This document shows, piece after piece, positions 46,705 through 57,671 of a stretch of 64,000 nt of DNA. The translations under genes were made by a program, and so were the position numbers. Each line of letters opens with the position of its first letter. The first letter of the stretch is position 1. Source of the stretch: Campylobacter rectus. GTDB lineage: Bacteria; Campylobacterota; Campylobacteria; Campylobacterales; Campylobacteraceae. The notes beneath the pieces were generated by a model. The model did no database searches. It saw nothing but the letters and a program-made list of their open reading frames with translations, and was not told where the DNA came from. The DNA is taken from assembly GCF_004803795.1 (NCBI RefSeq), contig NZ_CP012543.1, forward strand, positions 124,001 through 188,000, in the 5' to 3' direction.

Positions 46705-48222
46705 ATGAAAACAAAACCGTTTTTATCGCAGCTTATCGCGCTAGTCGTAGTTGCCGCGATATTTTACGCTAGCTACGGCGCCACGAACGCCCTCTCCGCC
46801 GCCCGCGCAAACGTGCTCGAGATTTATTTCGCGTGGGAGCGCGCGCTACCGTTTTGGGCGTGGAGCATCGTGCCGTATTGGTCGCTAAATTTGCTCTACG
46901 CGCTTGGATTTTTCCTCTGCCGTGACGCCGGGGAGCTCGCGCGCTACGTTATACAGCTGCTAGTCGCTCAGATGATCGCGACGCTGTTTTTTATCGCTTT
47001 TCCTCTGCAAATGTCGTGGGACAAGCCCGCAGTTTCGGGCTTTAGCGGCTTTTTGTTCTCGAGCCTTGCCGCCTTTGACCTCCCGTTTAATCAAGCCCCA
47101 TCGCTGCACATCATACTTTGCGTCGTCGTGGGCGCATTTTACCTTCGCAAGGCGCGCGCGGTTTGGCTTAAAGCGGCGCTTGCGGCGTGGTTTGCGCTCA
47201 TCGGCCTTAGCGTGCTGACCACGTATCAGCACCATTTTATCGACATTCCGACGGGGCTGGCTGCGGGCTGCCTTGTGCTCCTGATTCGCCCGCTAGAGGG
47301 CGCGCCGCTTAGTTTTGCCATAGCTAGGGAGGCCGCGCGCTACAAATGGGCGGCGCTATATCTGGGACTCGCGTTTTTGACGCTTTTTGCGGCGATCGTG
47401 GGAGCTAAAATTTGGGGCGCGTGGATACTGTGGCTATCGTGGGCGAGCCTTAGTTTCGCGCTGGTTGCTTGCGGTTACGCGTTTTTTGGTGCGGGAGTTT
47501 TTGCTAAAAACGGGCAAGGCCGTCACGCCGCCGCGGCTAAAGCTTTGCTTCTTCCCTATCTTTGCGTAGCGCGGCTAAATGCGCTTTTTTGGCTGCGCGG
47601 ACGCTGGCTTTCAGACGAGATTTTGCCAGGGCTGTATCTGGGCTCGGTTAAGCAGGCGGGTAAATTTGACGCGGTGCTAGACTGTGCGGCCGAGTTTGAG
47701 CGGCCTGGCGGCGCGCAAATTTACGCGAGCCTACCTATGCTAGATATGATAACGCCGAGCGTAGACGAGCTAAAACGCGGCGCGGACGAGCTTGAGCGAC
47801 TTGTGAAAATGGCTTTTAGCAGCGGCGAAAATTTATTACAAAGTGTGGCAAAGTTAGGATCAAATTTTAGCGCCGAAGCAAACGGCTACGCGAACGAGCA
47901 AAATTTGAAATTTCACAGGCAAGCGGGCTCGCGGGTAAATTTGCAAACGTGCGGCGCGGCAAACAAAAGCAAGATCGCCGAGATGGAGCAAACTCTTGCA
48001 AACTCAAACGAACGAGTTGCCGAAGCAAACGATAAAAAGGTGCTGGTCTGCTGCGCGCTGGGCTACGGCAGGAGCGCGTCGGTGCTGCTTGCTTGGCTAG
48101 TGATTTACGAGGGACTGGGCTTTGACGAGGCGCTAAATTTGCTAAAATCTCGCCGCGAAAAGATCGCAGTCTCTAGCTCGCTGCGTGAGCTGATAGAGCA
48201 GATGGCCGTCCGCACCAGCTAA
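46705..48222 (+). CDS. PAP2 phosphatase fused to dual-specificity/tyrosine phosphatase, YnbD-like
   Basis: A 505-residue protein (ATG 46705, AAAAAAGGC upstream). Residues 1-290 hold about seven helices and PAP2 motifs: PSLH (about 132) and TYQHHFIDIPTG. From about 300 a soluble DSP domain follows with the P-loop CCALGYGRSAS (C-x5-R, here CALGYGR). E. coli YnbD has this PAP2-DSP fusion. Residues about 372-443 are an AAATTT-rich insertion just before the P-loop strand. It likely dephosphorylates a lipid phosphate made by the locus. Confidence 0.86.
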   Translation: MKTKPFLSQLIALVVVAAIFYASYGATNALSAARANVLEIYFAWERALPFWAWSIVPYWSLNLLYALGFFLCRDAGELARYVIQLLVAQMIATLFFIAFPLQMSWDKPAVSGFSGFLFSSLAAFDLPFNQAPSLHIILCVVVGAFYLRKARAVWLKAALAAWFALIGLSVLTTYQHHFIDIPTGLAAGCLVLLIRPLEGAPLSFAIAREAARYKWAALYLGLAFLTLFAAIVGAKIWGAWILWLSWASLSFALVACGYAFFGAGVFAKNGQGRHAAAAKALLLPYLCVARLNALFWLRGRWLSDEILPGLYLGSVKQAGKFDAVLDCAAEFERPGGAQIYASLPMLDMITPSVDELKRGADELERLVKMAFSSGENLLQSVAKLGSNFSAEANGYANEQNLKFHRQAGSRVNLQTCGAANKSKIAEMEQTLANSNERVAEANDKKVLVCCALGYGRSASVLLAWLVIYEGLGFDEALNLLKSRREKIAVSSSLRELIEQMAVRTS

Positions 48223-48408
48223 ATTTGAAAGCGGAGTAAAGACCGGCAAATTTAAGCGCGAAATAGACGCAGGCTAAATTTGATCAAGTCCGGTTTGAGG
48301 GATCAAATTTAAAAAATCTGCAGGCTGGAAACAAGCGGCATGGCAAAATTCTCGGCGAAAACAAACGGGAATTTAACCAAAGGCAAACGCCCAAAATAAG
48401 GAGGGAAA

Positions 48409-48861
48409 ATGACGAATGCGGAGCAAAGCAAAATAGCGGCGCAAGGTGGGGAGCGAGAATGCCGCCAAAGGACGGATGATAGAGCCTTGGCGCTGGTTGC
48501 GGCTAGACTTTTAGCGACGCATAGGCTATTTTTCTTGTTAAATTTGCTCCAGCTAGCCGTCTGCCTTACGATTTTTACGAATTTTGCCGTGATTTCGGGC
48601 TTTTTAGCGGCTTTTGCGGGGCTATTTTATCTGCACGTTAGGCTGCATTTTGATACGCTGATTTTTAGAGATTTTGCGGAGGGGAGGCTGGGGTGCGGTA
48701 AATTTGACGCGGCGCTTACGGAGCTAAATTTGGCTAGCAAGCCGCCTAAAATCCGCGATATGAAAAGTCGCTGCGCGGGAGCTTTGCGGCTATATAAACT
48801 AACGGCCGCGCTTACTATCGTTGTCGCCGCTGCGGCTTTGGCGGGTTGTTATCCGAGTTAA
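48409..48861 (+). CDS. Small membrane protein at the end of the ynb-like locus (150 aa)
   Basis: GGAGGGAAA precedes the ATG. An N-terminal charged segment is followed by two close helices (about 40-78) and a C-terminal helix ending AAAALAGCYPS. No family recognised. Same strand and spacing suggest it belongs to the ynbD transcript. Confidence 0.6.
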   Translation: MTNAEQSKIAAQGGERECRQRTDDRALALVAARLLATHRLFFLLNLLQLAVCLTIFTNFAVISGFLAAFAGLFYLHVRLHFDTLIFRDFAEGRLGCGKFDAALTELNLASKPPKIRDMKSRCAGALRLYKLTAALTIVVAAAALAGCYPS

Positions 48862-50247
48862 ATTTGCGGATGGTTTAAGCGGCTACGAAATATCAAGAGT
48901 CGTGCAGCCGTTTTGGCAAATTTAACCGTTTTTCGTTGTCGGCAATTTTTTAGCGGAGTTTTGGCGACTGAAGTAGAAATTTGTGCGCTTGTTTTTGACG
49001 ATATGAAGCCTTTGCACGACTTTGGCGAGCATTTTTAGGTATTTACGGGCAAATTTAGCAGTCAAATTTGATGTGCCAAAAAGCTCGAAATTTGCAAGCA
49101 AATACCGCAAAAATAGCACGCGAGACAAATTTGCTAGCAGACTTCGCGGCTACGCTCTAAATCTATGCGGACAGGGTTTGCTTGTGGCGCGCTTCTTCTT
49201 TGTCGGGCGAATTTGCGAGCCGCCTAAAGACGTTTTCGACGCGTTTTTCGGCCTTGCTTAAATTGTTTTTGCGTTTGATTTTGCTAAGCATAGGCACAAA
49301 AAATCAAAACAAATGCAAAATACGAGCAAAATCTCGGCGCAGGTCGAGTAAAGGCTAAAAAACCTCTCGCCGCCAGCGCCGTAACAGGCCCGCAAAGTAA
49401 CTTCAGAATCGCTAGACGAAAAATAAAACGTAAAAATTCGTCTTTTTGGTTTGCGATCGGCAAAAATGCAAAAAGCGCGCATATAAGAGCGCTCTAGCGT
49501 CAAACGGTACTAAAAGCTCCGCTGAGGCGCTCCAAACGGAATCAAAAACGAGATTTTGCCGATAAAACCGACAGCTTGGCGACGAAGTCGAGGTTTTTGG
49601 CGGCGCAACTGCAATCGGATCTAAAGCAAAGCGAGCAAAACGCGATGTAAAAGAATAAATGCAGGCAAGTGCGGCGGGAGTAAGATTAAAATTAGGATTT
49701 TAGAGATAAAGACGGGCGGCAAATTTTATAAAAGCGTAAAATTTCGCCGTAGTGCTGAAAACAAAGTATCTAGGCGCGATACAAAAAACGCAAATTGCCG
49801 CCAAGTCCCGTTTCGCTAATTTCGTTCTTTTTGGGATTATGGCTTATTCGGGCGGGAACGTCCGTTAAATTTGACCTACGGCGATTTTCGTCGCGGCTAT
49901 CGCAAGATGTAAATCAAAAAGCAAGGTCGCGGCGTTTGCGCTATGAATTTATAAAAAGAGCCGGAGCTAGGCGGTATAAAGACGGCTAAATTTGTTTTGC
50001 GAAACGGTAAATTTGCGCTTTAATCGCAAGCTAAATTTGTATCGCGTCGGCGCCGTAAAAGCAAATTTGACGAGCTTATAAAACGTAAATTTACCGGTCC
50101 TGGCCGTATGCCCGAGAAAACTAACAAGTATGCAAAGTAAAATTTGAAAACGTAAATTTTGCCCGCAAGGCTCGCAGGTCTGCTAAATTTGCTGAAATTT
50201 ACTTAAATTTAGAGCGAAATTTTACCCTTTCCCTTTCAAATTTTTAT
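48862..50247. repeat. 1.4-kb AAATTT-rich region without a supported gene
   Basis: Only short frames rich in AAATTT-derived codons, none with a good ribosome site. Possibly long-decayed DNA. Confidence 0.5.
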
Positions 50248-51190
50248 CTAAAAATCGGACAAAATATCCGAGACTTGCTTCTGCGCCTACTGCGGTTCGC
50301 CGCGATCGGCGCCCTTTACGACGATGAGTTTCGAGTCTGCGCTCTTTTGCGATAAAACTTTGCGCATAAGCTCTGATTGGTTGGGCAAGACGCGTTTGCC
50401 TGGTCGCCGACCATGATCAAAACGGCGGAGCGGCGGCCAAGACGTAGTTGATCGGGTTGGCTTTGGCGGTTCGTTCGGGGTATTTTAGCGCGTCACCGCT
50501 CGTGCGCGAGTTCGTCGCTATGCCGTTTAGCCATAGCACCTCGGGAGCGGATGCAGAGTAGTGTTCTTCTTCGAGCTCTTTGGCGTAGCCGTGCCCGATT
50601 TTAGCGAGATCGGAGAGGCCGTAGATATCGATAACCGCGAGCACGTCGCTACTCTGGCCTAGATTTTGCTTTGGTCAAATTCCTTGACGCCGTTTGTCGC
50701 GCCCGTCATCGCAGCCGGGTATCCGCCTGCGAAATCGCCTATGACGGCGATCTTTGCGGGAGGGGGTCGATGCCTATCTATCCGCATTTGTTCGCAAAAA
50801 TCTTACCGCAGATTTTACGTCGATGAGCGGATCCGGGAATTTAACCTCCGGAGCCGTGCGGTACTTTATGGCTGCGACTATGTAGCCCGCCTGAGCTATA
50901 TCTGCGCGAGGTTGGAGAAATTTGTTTTATTTGACGAGATGAAACCTCCGCCCGGCGCGAAAAGCACCGCAGGCAACGGCTCTTTGACCACGGGCTTTAT
51001 CGCGTCCATTTCTAGCGCTTTGTTTTTGTAGCCGTAGATAGGCGGGCGTAGACGAGGTTTGAGATGAGCTCGGCTCGCAGGACGGCGACGTCGATAACCT
51101 GCGCGTTTTGCGATCTTTTAGGCCTTGCGCACCCAGAGACGACATGCTACCGTAGCTAGCGCCAGGACTGCCGATTTTTATGTTTTCTCT
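50248..51190 (-). pseudogene. Alpha/beta-hydrolase (esterase/lipase-like), decayed
   Basis: On the minus strand in shifting frames: SPGASYGSMSSLGAQG, ALEMDAIKPVVKEPLPAVLF, APGGGFISSNKTNFSNLAQ, QAGYIVAAIKYRTAPEVKFP, KIAVIGDFAGGYPAAMTGA, DVLAVIDIYGLSDLAKIG. The order oxyanion GGG, YR-x-APE, nucleophile elbow is that of acyl-peptidase/esterase hydrolases. The elbow reads GDFAGG instead of GDSAGG, so the catalytic Ser is also lost. Several frameshifts and stops. Its downstream neighbour DUF805 sits in rearranged DNA. Confidence 0.78.
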
Positions 51191-51194
51191 TTTT

Positions 51195-51223
51195 TAGAGT
51201 ATCACGACCTCGGTTTTTAGCTC
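51195..51223. repeat. Duplicated 3' end of murB, copy 1
   Basis: 29 bases identical to 51842-51870, with weaker identity continuing to about 51255 (shared CCAAAACGCGCTCGCG). It is a stray copy of the murB C-terminal codons, 647 bases from the original. Confidence 0.85.
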
Positions 51224-51266
51224 TATGCTGAATTTTTCCAAAACGCGCTCGCGAACGGATACCTCG

Positions 51267-51668
51267 TTATTCTCCTGTTGTTTGATGATTATTTAAATTA
51301 CTTTCGGGAATAGGGTCTTCGCCGAAATTATTCGTTCCTACCGTACCGCGCATAACAAACCATATAATTAAAACAATTGGACCAATGATTGGAATAAAAA
51401 AGAGCAGCACCCACCAACCGCTTTTATTTAGGTCGTGCAGTCTTCTAACGCAGACTGCAAGGTTGGGTAATAAAAAGGCTAAAGCTACAAGCGTAGAAAC
51501 AAGCTCTGATTTTTCGTATATGGTTGATGCACTTATGTCTATGCAAATCGCAACTATATCTATCAGAAAATTAAAGACTCCAAACCACCAGTACTCCGAT
51601 CTAGATGCTCTGCCTTCAAACTTTGCGTAGCCGCTAAGGCAACTTTTTACCGATTCGGTGAAAGTCAT
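51267..51668 (-). CDS. DUF805 membrane protein
   Basis: A 133-residue DUF805 protein: GRASRSEYWWFGVFNFL at the N-terminus, NLAVCVRRLHDLNKSGWWVL in the middle and FFIPIIGPIVLIIWF near the end, with about four helices. Function of DUF805 is unknown. AAAGGATAAAACA precedes the ATG. AT-rich relative to neighbours. It sits between two copies of the murB 3' end, so it was probably brought in by an insertion. Confidence 0.85.
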   Translation of the reverse strand: MTFTESVKSCLSGYAKFEGRASRSEYWWFGVFNFLIDIVAICIDISASTIYEKSELVSTLVALAFLLPNLAVCVRRLHDLNKSGWWVLLFFIPIIGPIVLIIWFVMRGTVGTNNFGEDPIPESNLNNHQTTGE

Positions 51669-51840
51669 TGTTTTATCCTTTATTTTAAAAAAACCTCTAT
51701 TGTATAAAAATAAATAGAAATATTTGCTTAAGAATAAACATTTTACGGGTTAAACGAAGCAGAAATTTAGGTGTGCTTAATTTAATCAAAAACCGTTTTT
51801 AGTTAAATGATGTTTTTGTAATATTCTAGTAAGTCTAGGT

Positions 51841-52626
51841 CTAGAGTATCACGACCTCGGTTTTTAGCTCGGTGCCAAACTGCTCCAAAACGCGCTCGCG
51901 GGCCAAATTTATGAGCCCGGTCACGTCCGCAAAGGTCGCGGCGTTAAAATTTACGATGAAATTTGCGTGCTGCTGGCTAAATTTAGCCCCGCCTATCGCG
52001 TAGCCTTTAAGTCCCACTGCTTCGATCAGTCTGCCCGCGTAGTCGCCTGGCGGATTTACGAAACAGCTGCCAAAGCTAGCGCCCTTTGGTTGATTTGCGC
52101 GTTTAGCGGCAAAATCGGCGGCGAGCGCTGCGTCGAATTCGCGCGAGATTTTAAACTCGGCGCCGAAAATCGGCCCCTCGATCCCGCTTTTGCGGTAGCT
52201 AAAATTTATCCTCTCACGCTCTACCCGGCCGCGTCCCAGCCGCACGGCGAGCAGATCATCGCTGATACTAACGCCGCAAAGCCCTGCGTTCATTTTTATT
52301 AGCCCGCCTAGCGTGCCGGGGATATTTTGCAAAAACTCAAATCCGCCGATATTGTGCTTTTTGGTGAAGTTATAAATTTTGCCCGACTTCGTCGCAGCGC
52401 CGATACCAAGCACGTCGCCGCTTAAATTTATATAATCAAACGCTCCGCCTAGCATCATCATCGCGGGCGGATTTGGCGAGACTAGTAGGTTGTTCGCGCC
52501 GCCTATCATCATGCGCCCGGCAAATCCCGGCTTTAGCACGTCCTCTATGCTCTCTAGTACCGCCACCTCGTGCACACCGCCCACTCGCACCGAGCTAAAT
52601 TTAGAAAAGTCTATAAGCTGCGTCAT
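51841..52626 (-). CDS. murB: UDP-N-acetylenolpyruvoylglucosamine reductase
   Basis: A 261-residue type II MurB. FAD-binding text GGANNLLVSP and QNIPGTLGGLIKMNAG, the catalytic Ser in FGSCFVNPPGDYAGRLIE, and the final Glu in LKTEVVIL. It reduces UDP-GlcNAc-enolpyruvate to UDP-MurNAc. Start at MTQLIDFSKF (52626), overlapping the fliQ stop as ATGA; a longer frame would lie inside fliQ. Same gene order murB-fliQ as I remember in C. jejuni. Confidence 0.93.
   Translation of the reverse strand: MTQLIDFSKFSSVRVGGVHEVAVLESIEDVLKPGFAGRMMIGGANNLLVSPNPPAMMMLGGAFDYINLSGDVLGIGAATKSGKIYNFTKKHNIGGFEFLQNIPGTLGGLIKMNAGLCGVSISDDLLAVRLGRGRVERERINFSYRKSGIEGPIFGAEFKISREFDAALAADFAAKRANQPKGASFGSCFVNPPGDYAGRLIEAVGLKGYAIGGAKFSQQHANFIVNFNAATFADVTGLINLARERVLEQFGTELKTEVVIL
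51842..51870. repeat. Duplicated 3' end of murB, original copy
   Basis: The authentic murB 3' end, whose duplicate lies at 51195-51223. Confidence 0.85.
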
Positions 52627-52889
52627 TGCACGAAATTCGGGATAAACTCTATCATACGCGTCGTGAAATCGACCATCATCGAGACCATCCACGGCATCAA
52701 AAATATAATCACGACGACGACGAGGATGATCTTTGGCACGAAGCTTAGCGTCATCTCGTTTATCTGCGTCGTAGCCTGGAATATACTGATGATAAGGCCC
52801 GCCGACAGGCCCGCCAGCAGCATCGGGAAGCTTAGATAAAGCGCGATCTTAAAGGTTTCGATACCGAGTTCTATGAGCGTTGATTGCAT
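52623..52889 (-). CDS. fliQ: Flagellar export apparatus protein FliQ
   Basis: An 88-residue protein with two helices and the FliQ signature (PMLLAGLSAGLIISIFQATT, INEMTLSFVPKI). It is part of the membrane export gate of the flagellar type III system. It overlaps mqnD by one base (TAATG) and murB by four. Confidence 0.94.
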   Translation of the reverse strand: MQSTLIELGIETFKIALYLSFPMLLAGLSAGLIISIFQATTQINEMTLSFVPKIILVVVVIIFLMPWMVSMMVDFTTRMIEFIPNFVQ

Positions 52890-53761
52890 TAGCTAAACCT
52901 TATATCGTTGTACTCGGCAGGTACGAGGTAGTTTTTGGCATCGATAGGCAGCGGATAAAATCCGCGCTCATAACCGAGCGCAAAGAGCCTATTTACCGCC
53001 TTTAGCTGCGTTTCGTTCATCGAGACGGAGCTGTCGTTTGCGTAGAGATTTAGGTAGGTTTTTAGCTTTTCTTTATCGACGCGGATGAGATTTCTCTCTA
53101 TTAGCATGTGCGACAAAAAGGGCTTATGCGCGGTGGCGATACGCACACCCTCCGTTAGCACGCGCTCGCACTCTATGGCATCCGTTATCGGTAGGCTGCG
53201 GCGAACCGCCATACCGCCCAGCGGCAGCGGCAGATTTTCGCCCGCTAGCTCGCTCCAGATATCCCAGATCTCGCGCTCCACGCAAAGCTCGTCCGAAAAG
53301 TCCAAAATACTCTCATGTATCAGAACGCCCGCGTCCACTTCGCCGCTCAAGACCGCGCTCTCGATTTCGAGGAAGTTTTTATAAACTATGCGTGCCTGCG
53401 GGTATGCAATGCGAAAAAGCAGGGCGTTTGTCGTGTGTTTGCCGCTGAGCGCGACCTTGAAATTTCGCTTTAAAACCGCGCCCTTTTTCTTAACTAGCTT
53501 TGGGCCGTAGCCCTCGCCGAAGCTCACCGCCGTGCGCAAAAGCGCGTATTCGTCGCAGATGAGCGGATATAGCGCGAAGCTAATCGCCGTGGCCTCATAC
53601 GTGCCCTTTAGCGCCTCGTCGTTTAGCGTCTGGATATCAAGCGCGGCGGCGCTAAATTTTAGATTTTTGGAGCTCACCCAACCGAAATCAATCGCCTTAT
53701 ACATAAAAATATCGTCCGCATCCGGCGAGTGGGCGACGTTTATATGCTTAAAAATCTTCAA
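52889..53761 (-). CDS. mqnD: 1,4-dihydroxy-6-naphthoate synthase (futalosine menaquinone pathway)
   Basis: A 290-residue periplasmic-binding-fold enzyme of the MqnA/MqnD superfamily. AHSPDADDIFMYKAI at the start and LPLPLGGMAVRR near residue 190 favour MqnD over MqnA. It converts cyclic de-hypoxanthinyl futalosine to 1,4-dihydroxy-6-naphthoate for menaquinone. Cytoplasmic, no signal peptide. First gene of mqnD-fliQ-murB. Confidence 0.85.
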   Translation of the reverse strand: MKIFKHINVAHSPDADDIFMYKAIDFGWVSSKNLKFSAAALDIQTLNDEALKGTYEATAISFALYPLICDEYALLRTAVSFGEGYGPKLVKKKGAVLKRNFKVALSGKHTTNALLFRIAYPQARIVYKNFLEIESAVLSGEVDAGVLIHESILDFSDELCVEREIWDIWSELAGENLPLPLGGMAVRRSLPITDAIECERVLTEGVRIATAHKPFLSHMLIERNLIRVDKEKLKTYLNLYANDSSVSMNETQLKAVNRLFALGYERGFYPLPIDAKNYLVPAEYNDIRFS

Positions 53762-53869
53762 ATTTTATCCTTTTTGCTCCGCTTTAAATTTCGCGCGCGG
53801 CTAAATTGCGAAATTATAGTAAATTTTTGCTACAATCGCCATAAAAATGCGGAATTTATAAAGAAAAAT

Positions 53870-54964
53870 ATGGAAAATCAGGCGTATTTAAAAGAGCAAA
53901 TTTTAACTTATCTAGGCAACAAACGCTCGCTTTTAGGCTTCATCGAACAAGGCGTAAATATCGCAAAACACGCGCTTGGCAAAGAAAAACTAAGCTGCTG
54001 CGACCTTTTTAGCGGTAGCGGCATCGTGTCGCGGTTTTTAAAATCCCACGCAAATTTCATCGTCGCAAACGACCTGGAGCTTTATAGCCGCGTAACAAAT
54101 GAATGCTACCTCGCAAATGCGGACGCGGAGTTTAAAAAAGAGCTTGATTTTTGGCATGAAAAATTAACTCGCCAAATCGGCTCAAATTTGCAGGAAGGCT
54201 TTATCTGCGAGCTTTACGCGCCAAAAGACGAAGCAAATATCTCAGCCCAAGACCGCGTCTTTTACACGAAAAAAAACGCCGCCTATATAGACACCGCGCG
54301 CCAGATGATCGAGGCGCTAGTGCCGCGGGATCTGCGCGTTTTTTTCGTCGCTCCGTTGCTGTATTCGGCTAGCGTGCACGCCAATACCAGCGGCATTTTT
54401 AAGGGCTTTCACAAAAACAAGGACGGCCTGGGGCAGTTTGGCGGACGCGGCAAACACGCGCTATCTCGCATCACGGCAGATATCAGCCTGCTTAAGCCCG
54501 TTTTTTCAAATTTTAACGTCAAATTTGATGTGCAAAGGCGAGACGCAAATGAGCTTGCCGCCGAGCTTCCGCCGCTTGATCTGGTCTATCTTGATCCGCC
54601 TTATAACCAGCACCCCTACGGCTCGAACTACTTTATGTTAAATTTGATCGCTAGCTACGAGCGTCCGAGCGAAATCTCGCGGGTTTCTGGTATCGCTAGG
54701 GGCTGGAACCGCTCGGTTTTTAATCAAAAATCAGCCGCCGCGCCGGCATTTTTCGAGCTAATCTCAAAGCTAAAAGCTAAATTCGTGCTCATCTCGTTTA
54801 ACTCCGAGGGCTTCATCGCGCGCGAGGAATTTAGCGAAAATTTAGCAAGGCTGGGCGAAGTGCAAATTTTGGAGAAAAAATACAACGCCTTTCGCGGTAG
54901 CAGAAATCTAGCCAGTCGTCCGACGCACGTGAGCGAGCTGCTTTACGTTTTAAAAAAGGCGTAA
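53870..54964 (+). CDS. Orphan D12-class DNA adenine-N6 methyltransferase
   Basis: A 364-residue protein from ATG 53870; an upstream frame overlaps mqnD and is not used. D12-class motifs: TYLGNKRSLLGFI at the N-terminus, SAM motif DLFSGSGIVSRFL, then catalytic DPPY in VYLDPPYNQHPYGSNYF. No restriction endonuclease is adjacent, so it acts as an orphan methylase. A TACAAT box at 53831-53836 may be its -10. Specificity cannot be read; the RAATTY-methylating orphan enzymes of Campylobacter are the obvious comparison. Confidence 0.85.
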   Translation: MENQAYLKEQILTYLGNKRSLLGFIEQGVNIAKHALGKEKLSCCDLFSGSGIVSRFLKSHANFIVANDLELYSRVTNECYLANADAEFKKELDFWHEKLTRQIGSNLQEGFICELYAPKDEANISAQDRVFYTKKNAAYIDTARQMIEALVPRDLRVFFVAPLLYSASVHANTSGIFKGFHKNKDGLGQFGGRGKHALSRITADISLLKPVFSNFNVKFDVQRRDANELAAELPPLDLVYLDPPYNQHPYGSNYFMLNLIASYERPSEISRVSGIARGWNRSVFNQKSAAAPAFFELISKLKAKFVLISFNSEGFIAREEFSENLARLGEVQILEKKYNAFRGSRNLASRPTHVSELLYVLKKA

Positions 54965-55071
54965 ATTTGGAGCAAATTTGGCCGCGCTCAAACCCGTCTC
55001 AAATTTGCGCGAATAATCAAAAATTCATCTCAAATTTGATAAAATCAGACGAATTTATTTTAAGGTGAATT

Positions 55072-56109
55072 ATGGAAGCGGATAAGAAAAAAGCGCTTGA
55101 TCTCGCGCTAAAACAGATCGATAAGGTATTTGGCAAAGGCTCTATCGTGCGTCTTGGCGATGTGGAGATAGAGCCCATAGATGCGGTATCTACGGGCTCA
55201 CTCGGACTTGACTTGGCTCTTGGCGTCGGCGGCATACCAAAAGGCAGGATAATTGAAATCTATGGCCCGGAGAGCTCGGGAAAGACGACGCTCACGCTTC
55301 ATATCATCGCCGAGTGTCAAAAAGCGGGCGGAACGTGCGCATTCGTGGATGCCGAGCATGCGCTAGACGTCAAATACGCGTCAAATTTGGGCGTAGATAC
55401 GGACAATCTCTATGTCAGCCAGCCGGACTTCGGCGAGCAGGCGCTTGAGATCGTGGAGAATTTAGCCAGAAGCGGCGCGATCGATCTTATCGTCGTAGAT
55501 AGCGTCGCGGCGCTCACGCCAAAAAGCGAAATCGAGGGCGATATGGGCGATCAGCACGTAGGCCTGCAAGCGCGCCTGATGAGCCAAGCGCTGCGTAAGC
55601 TCGCGGGCGTCGTGCACAAGATGAACACGACCGTGATCTTTATCAACCAAATTCGTATGAAAATCGGCGCGATGGGTTACGGCACTCCTGAAACGACGAC
55701 CGGCGGCAACGCGCTTAAATTTTACGCTTCAGTGCGCCTAGACGTGCGAAAAATCGCTACGCTAAAGCAAAACGACGAGCCTATCGGCAACCGCACGAAG
55801 GTCAAAGTCGTGAAAAACAAGGTCGCGCCCCCATTTAAAGTAGCGGAATTTGATATAATGTTCGGCGAGGGAGTGAGCCACGAAGGCGAGATCATCGACT
55901 ATGGCGTAAGCCTTGATATCGTGGATAAAAGCGGTGCATGGTTTAGCTACAAAGAGACGAAACTAGGGCAGGGCAAGGAAAATTCTAAAGCGTTTTTAAA
56001 AGAACATCCCGAAATAGTATCTGAAATAGTTTCAGCGATAAAGAGCTCGATGGGTATTGAACATATTATCAATAATGCAGGCAAAGATACCGAAGAAGAT
56101 AACGACTAA
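55072..56109 (+). CDS. recA: Recombinase RecA
   Basis: A 345-residue RecA: Walker [10 protein letters not shown] at about 66-74, [10 protein letters not shown], loop region [10 protein letters not shown], and [13 protein letters not shown] in the C-domain. Strand exchange, SOS and recombination, including natural transformation. AAGGTG precedes the ATG. Followed by eno 13 bases on. Confidence 0.98.
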   Translation: MEADKKKALDLALKQIDKVFGKGSIVRLGDVEIEPIDAVSTGSLGLDLALGVGGIPKGRIIEIYGPESSGKTTLTLHIIAECQKAGGTCAFVDAEHALDVKYASNLGVDTDNLYVSQPDFGEQALEIVENLARSGAIDLIVVDSVAALTPKSEIEGDMGDQHVGLQARLMSQALRKLAGVVHKMNTTVIFINQIRMKIGAMGYGTPETTTGGNALKFYASVRLDVRKIATLKQNDEPIGNRTKVKVVKNKVAPPFKVAEFDIMFGEGVSHEGEIIDYGVSLDIVDKSGAWFSYKETKLGQGKENSKAFLKEHPEIVSEIVSAIKSSMGIEHIINNAGKDTEEDND

Positions 56110-56119
56110 TGAAGGATAA

Positions 56120-57636
<1,517 letters not shown>

Positions 57637-57671
57637 GTTAAATCGGATAAATTTTAAAAAACGGGGGAGTT

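Noticed and set aside
49022-49261. 79-codon ORF and neighbours in 48862-50247
   Set aside because: Low complexity, no ribosome site, no recognisable domain.
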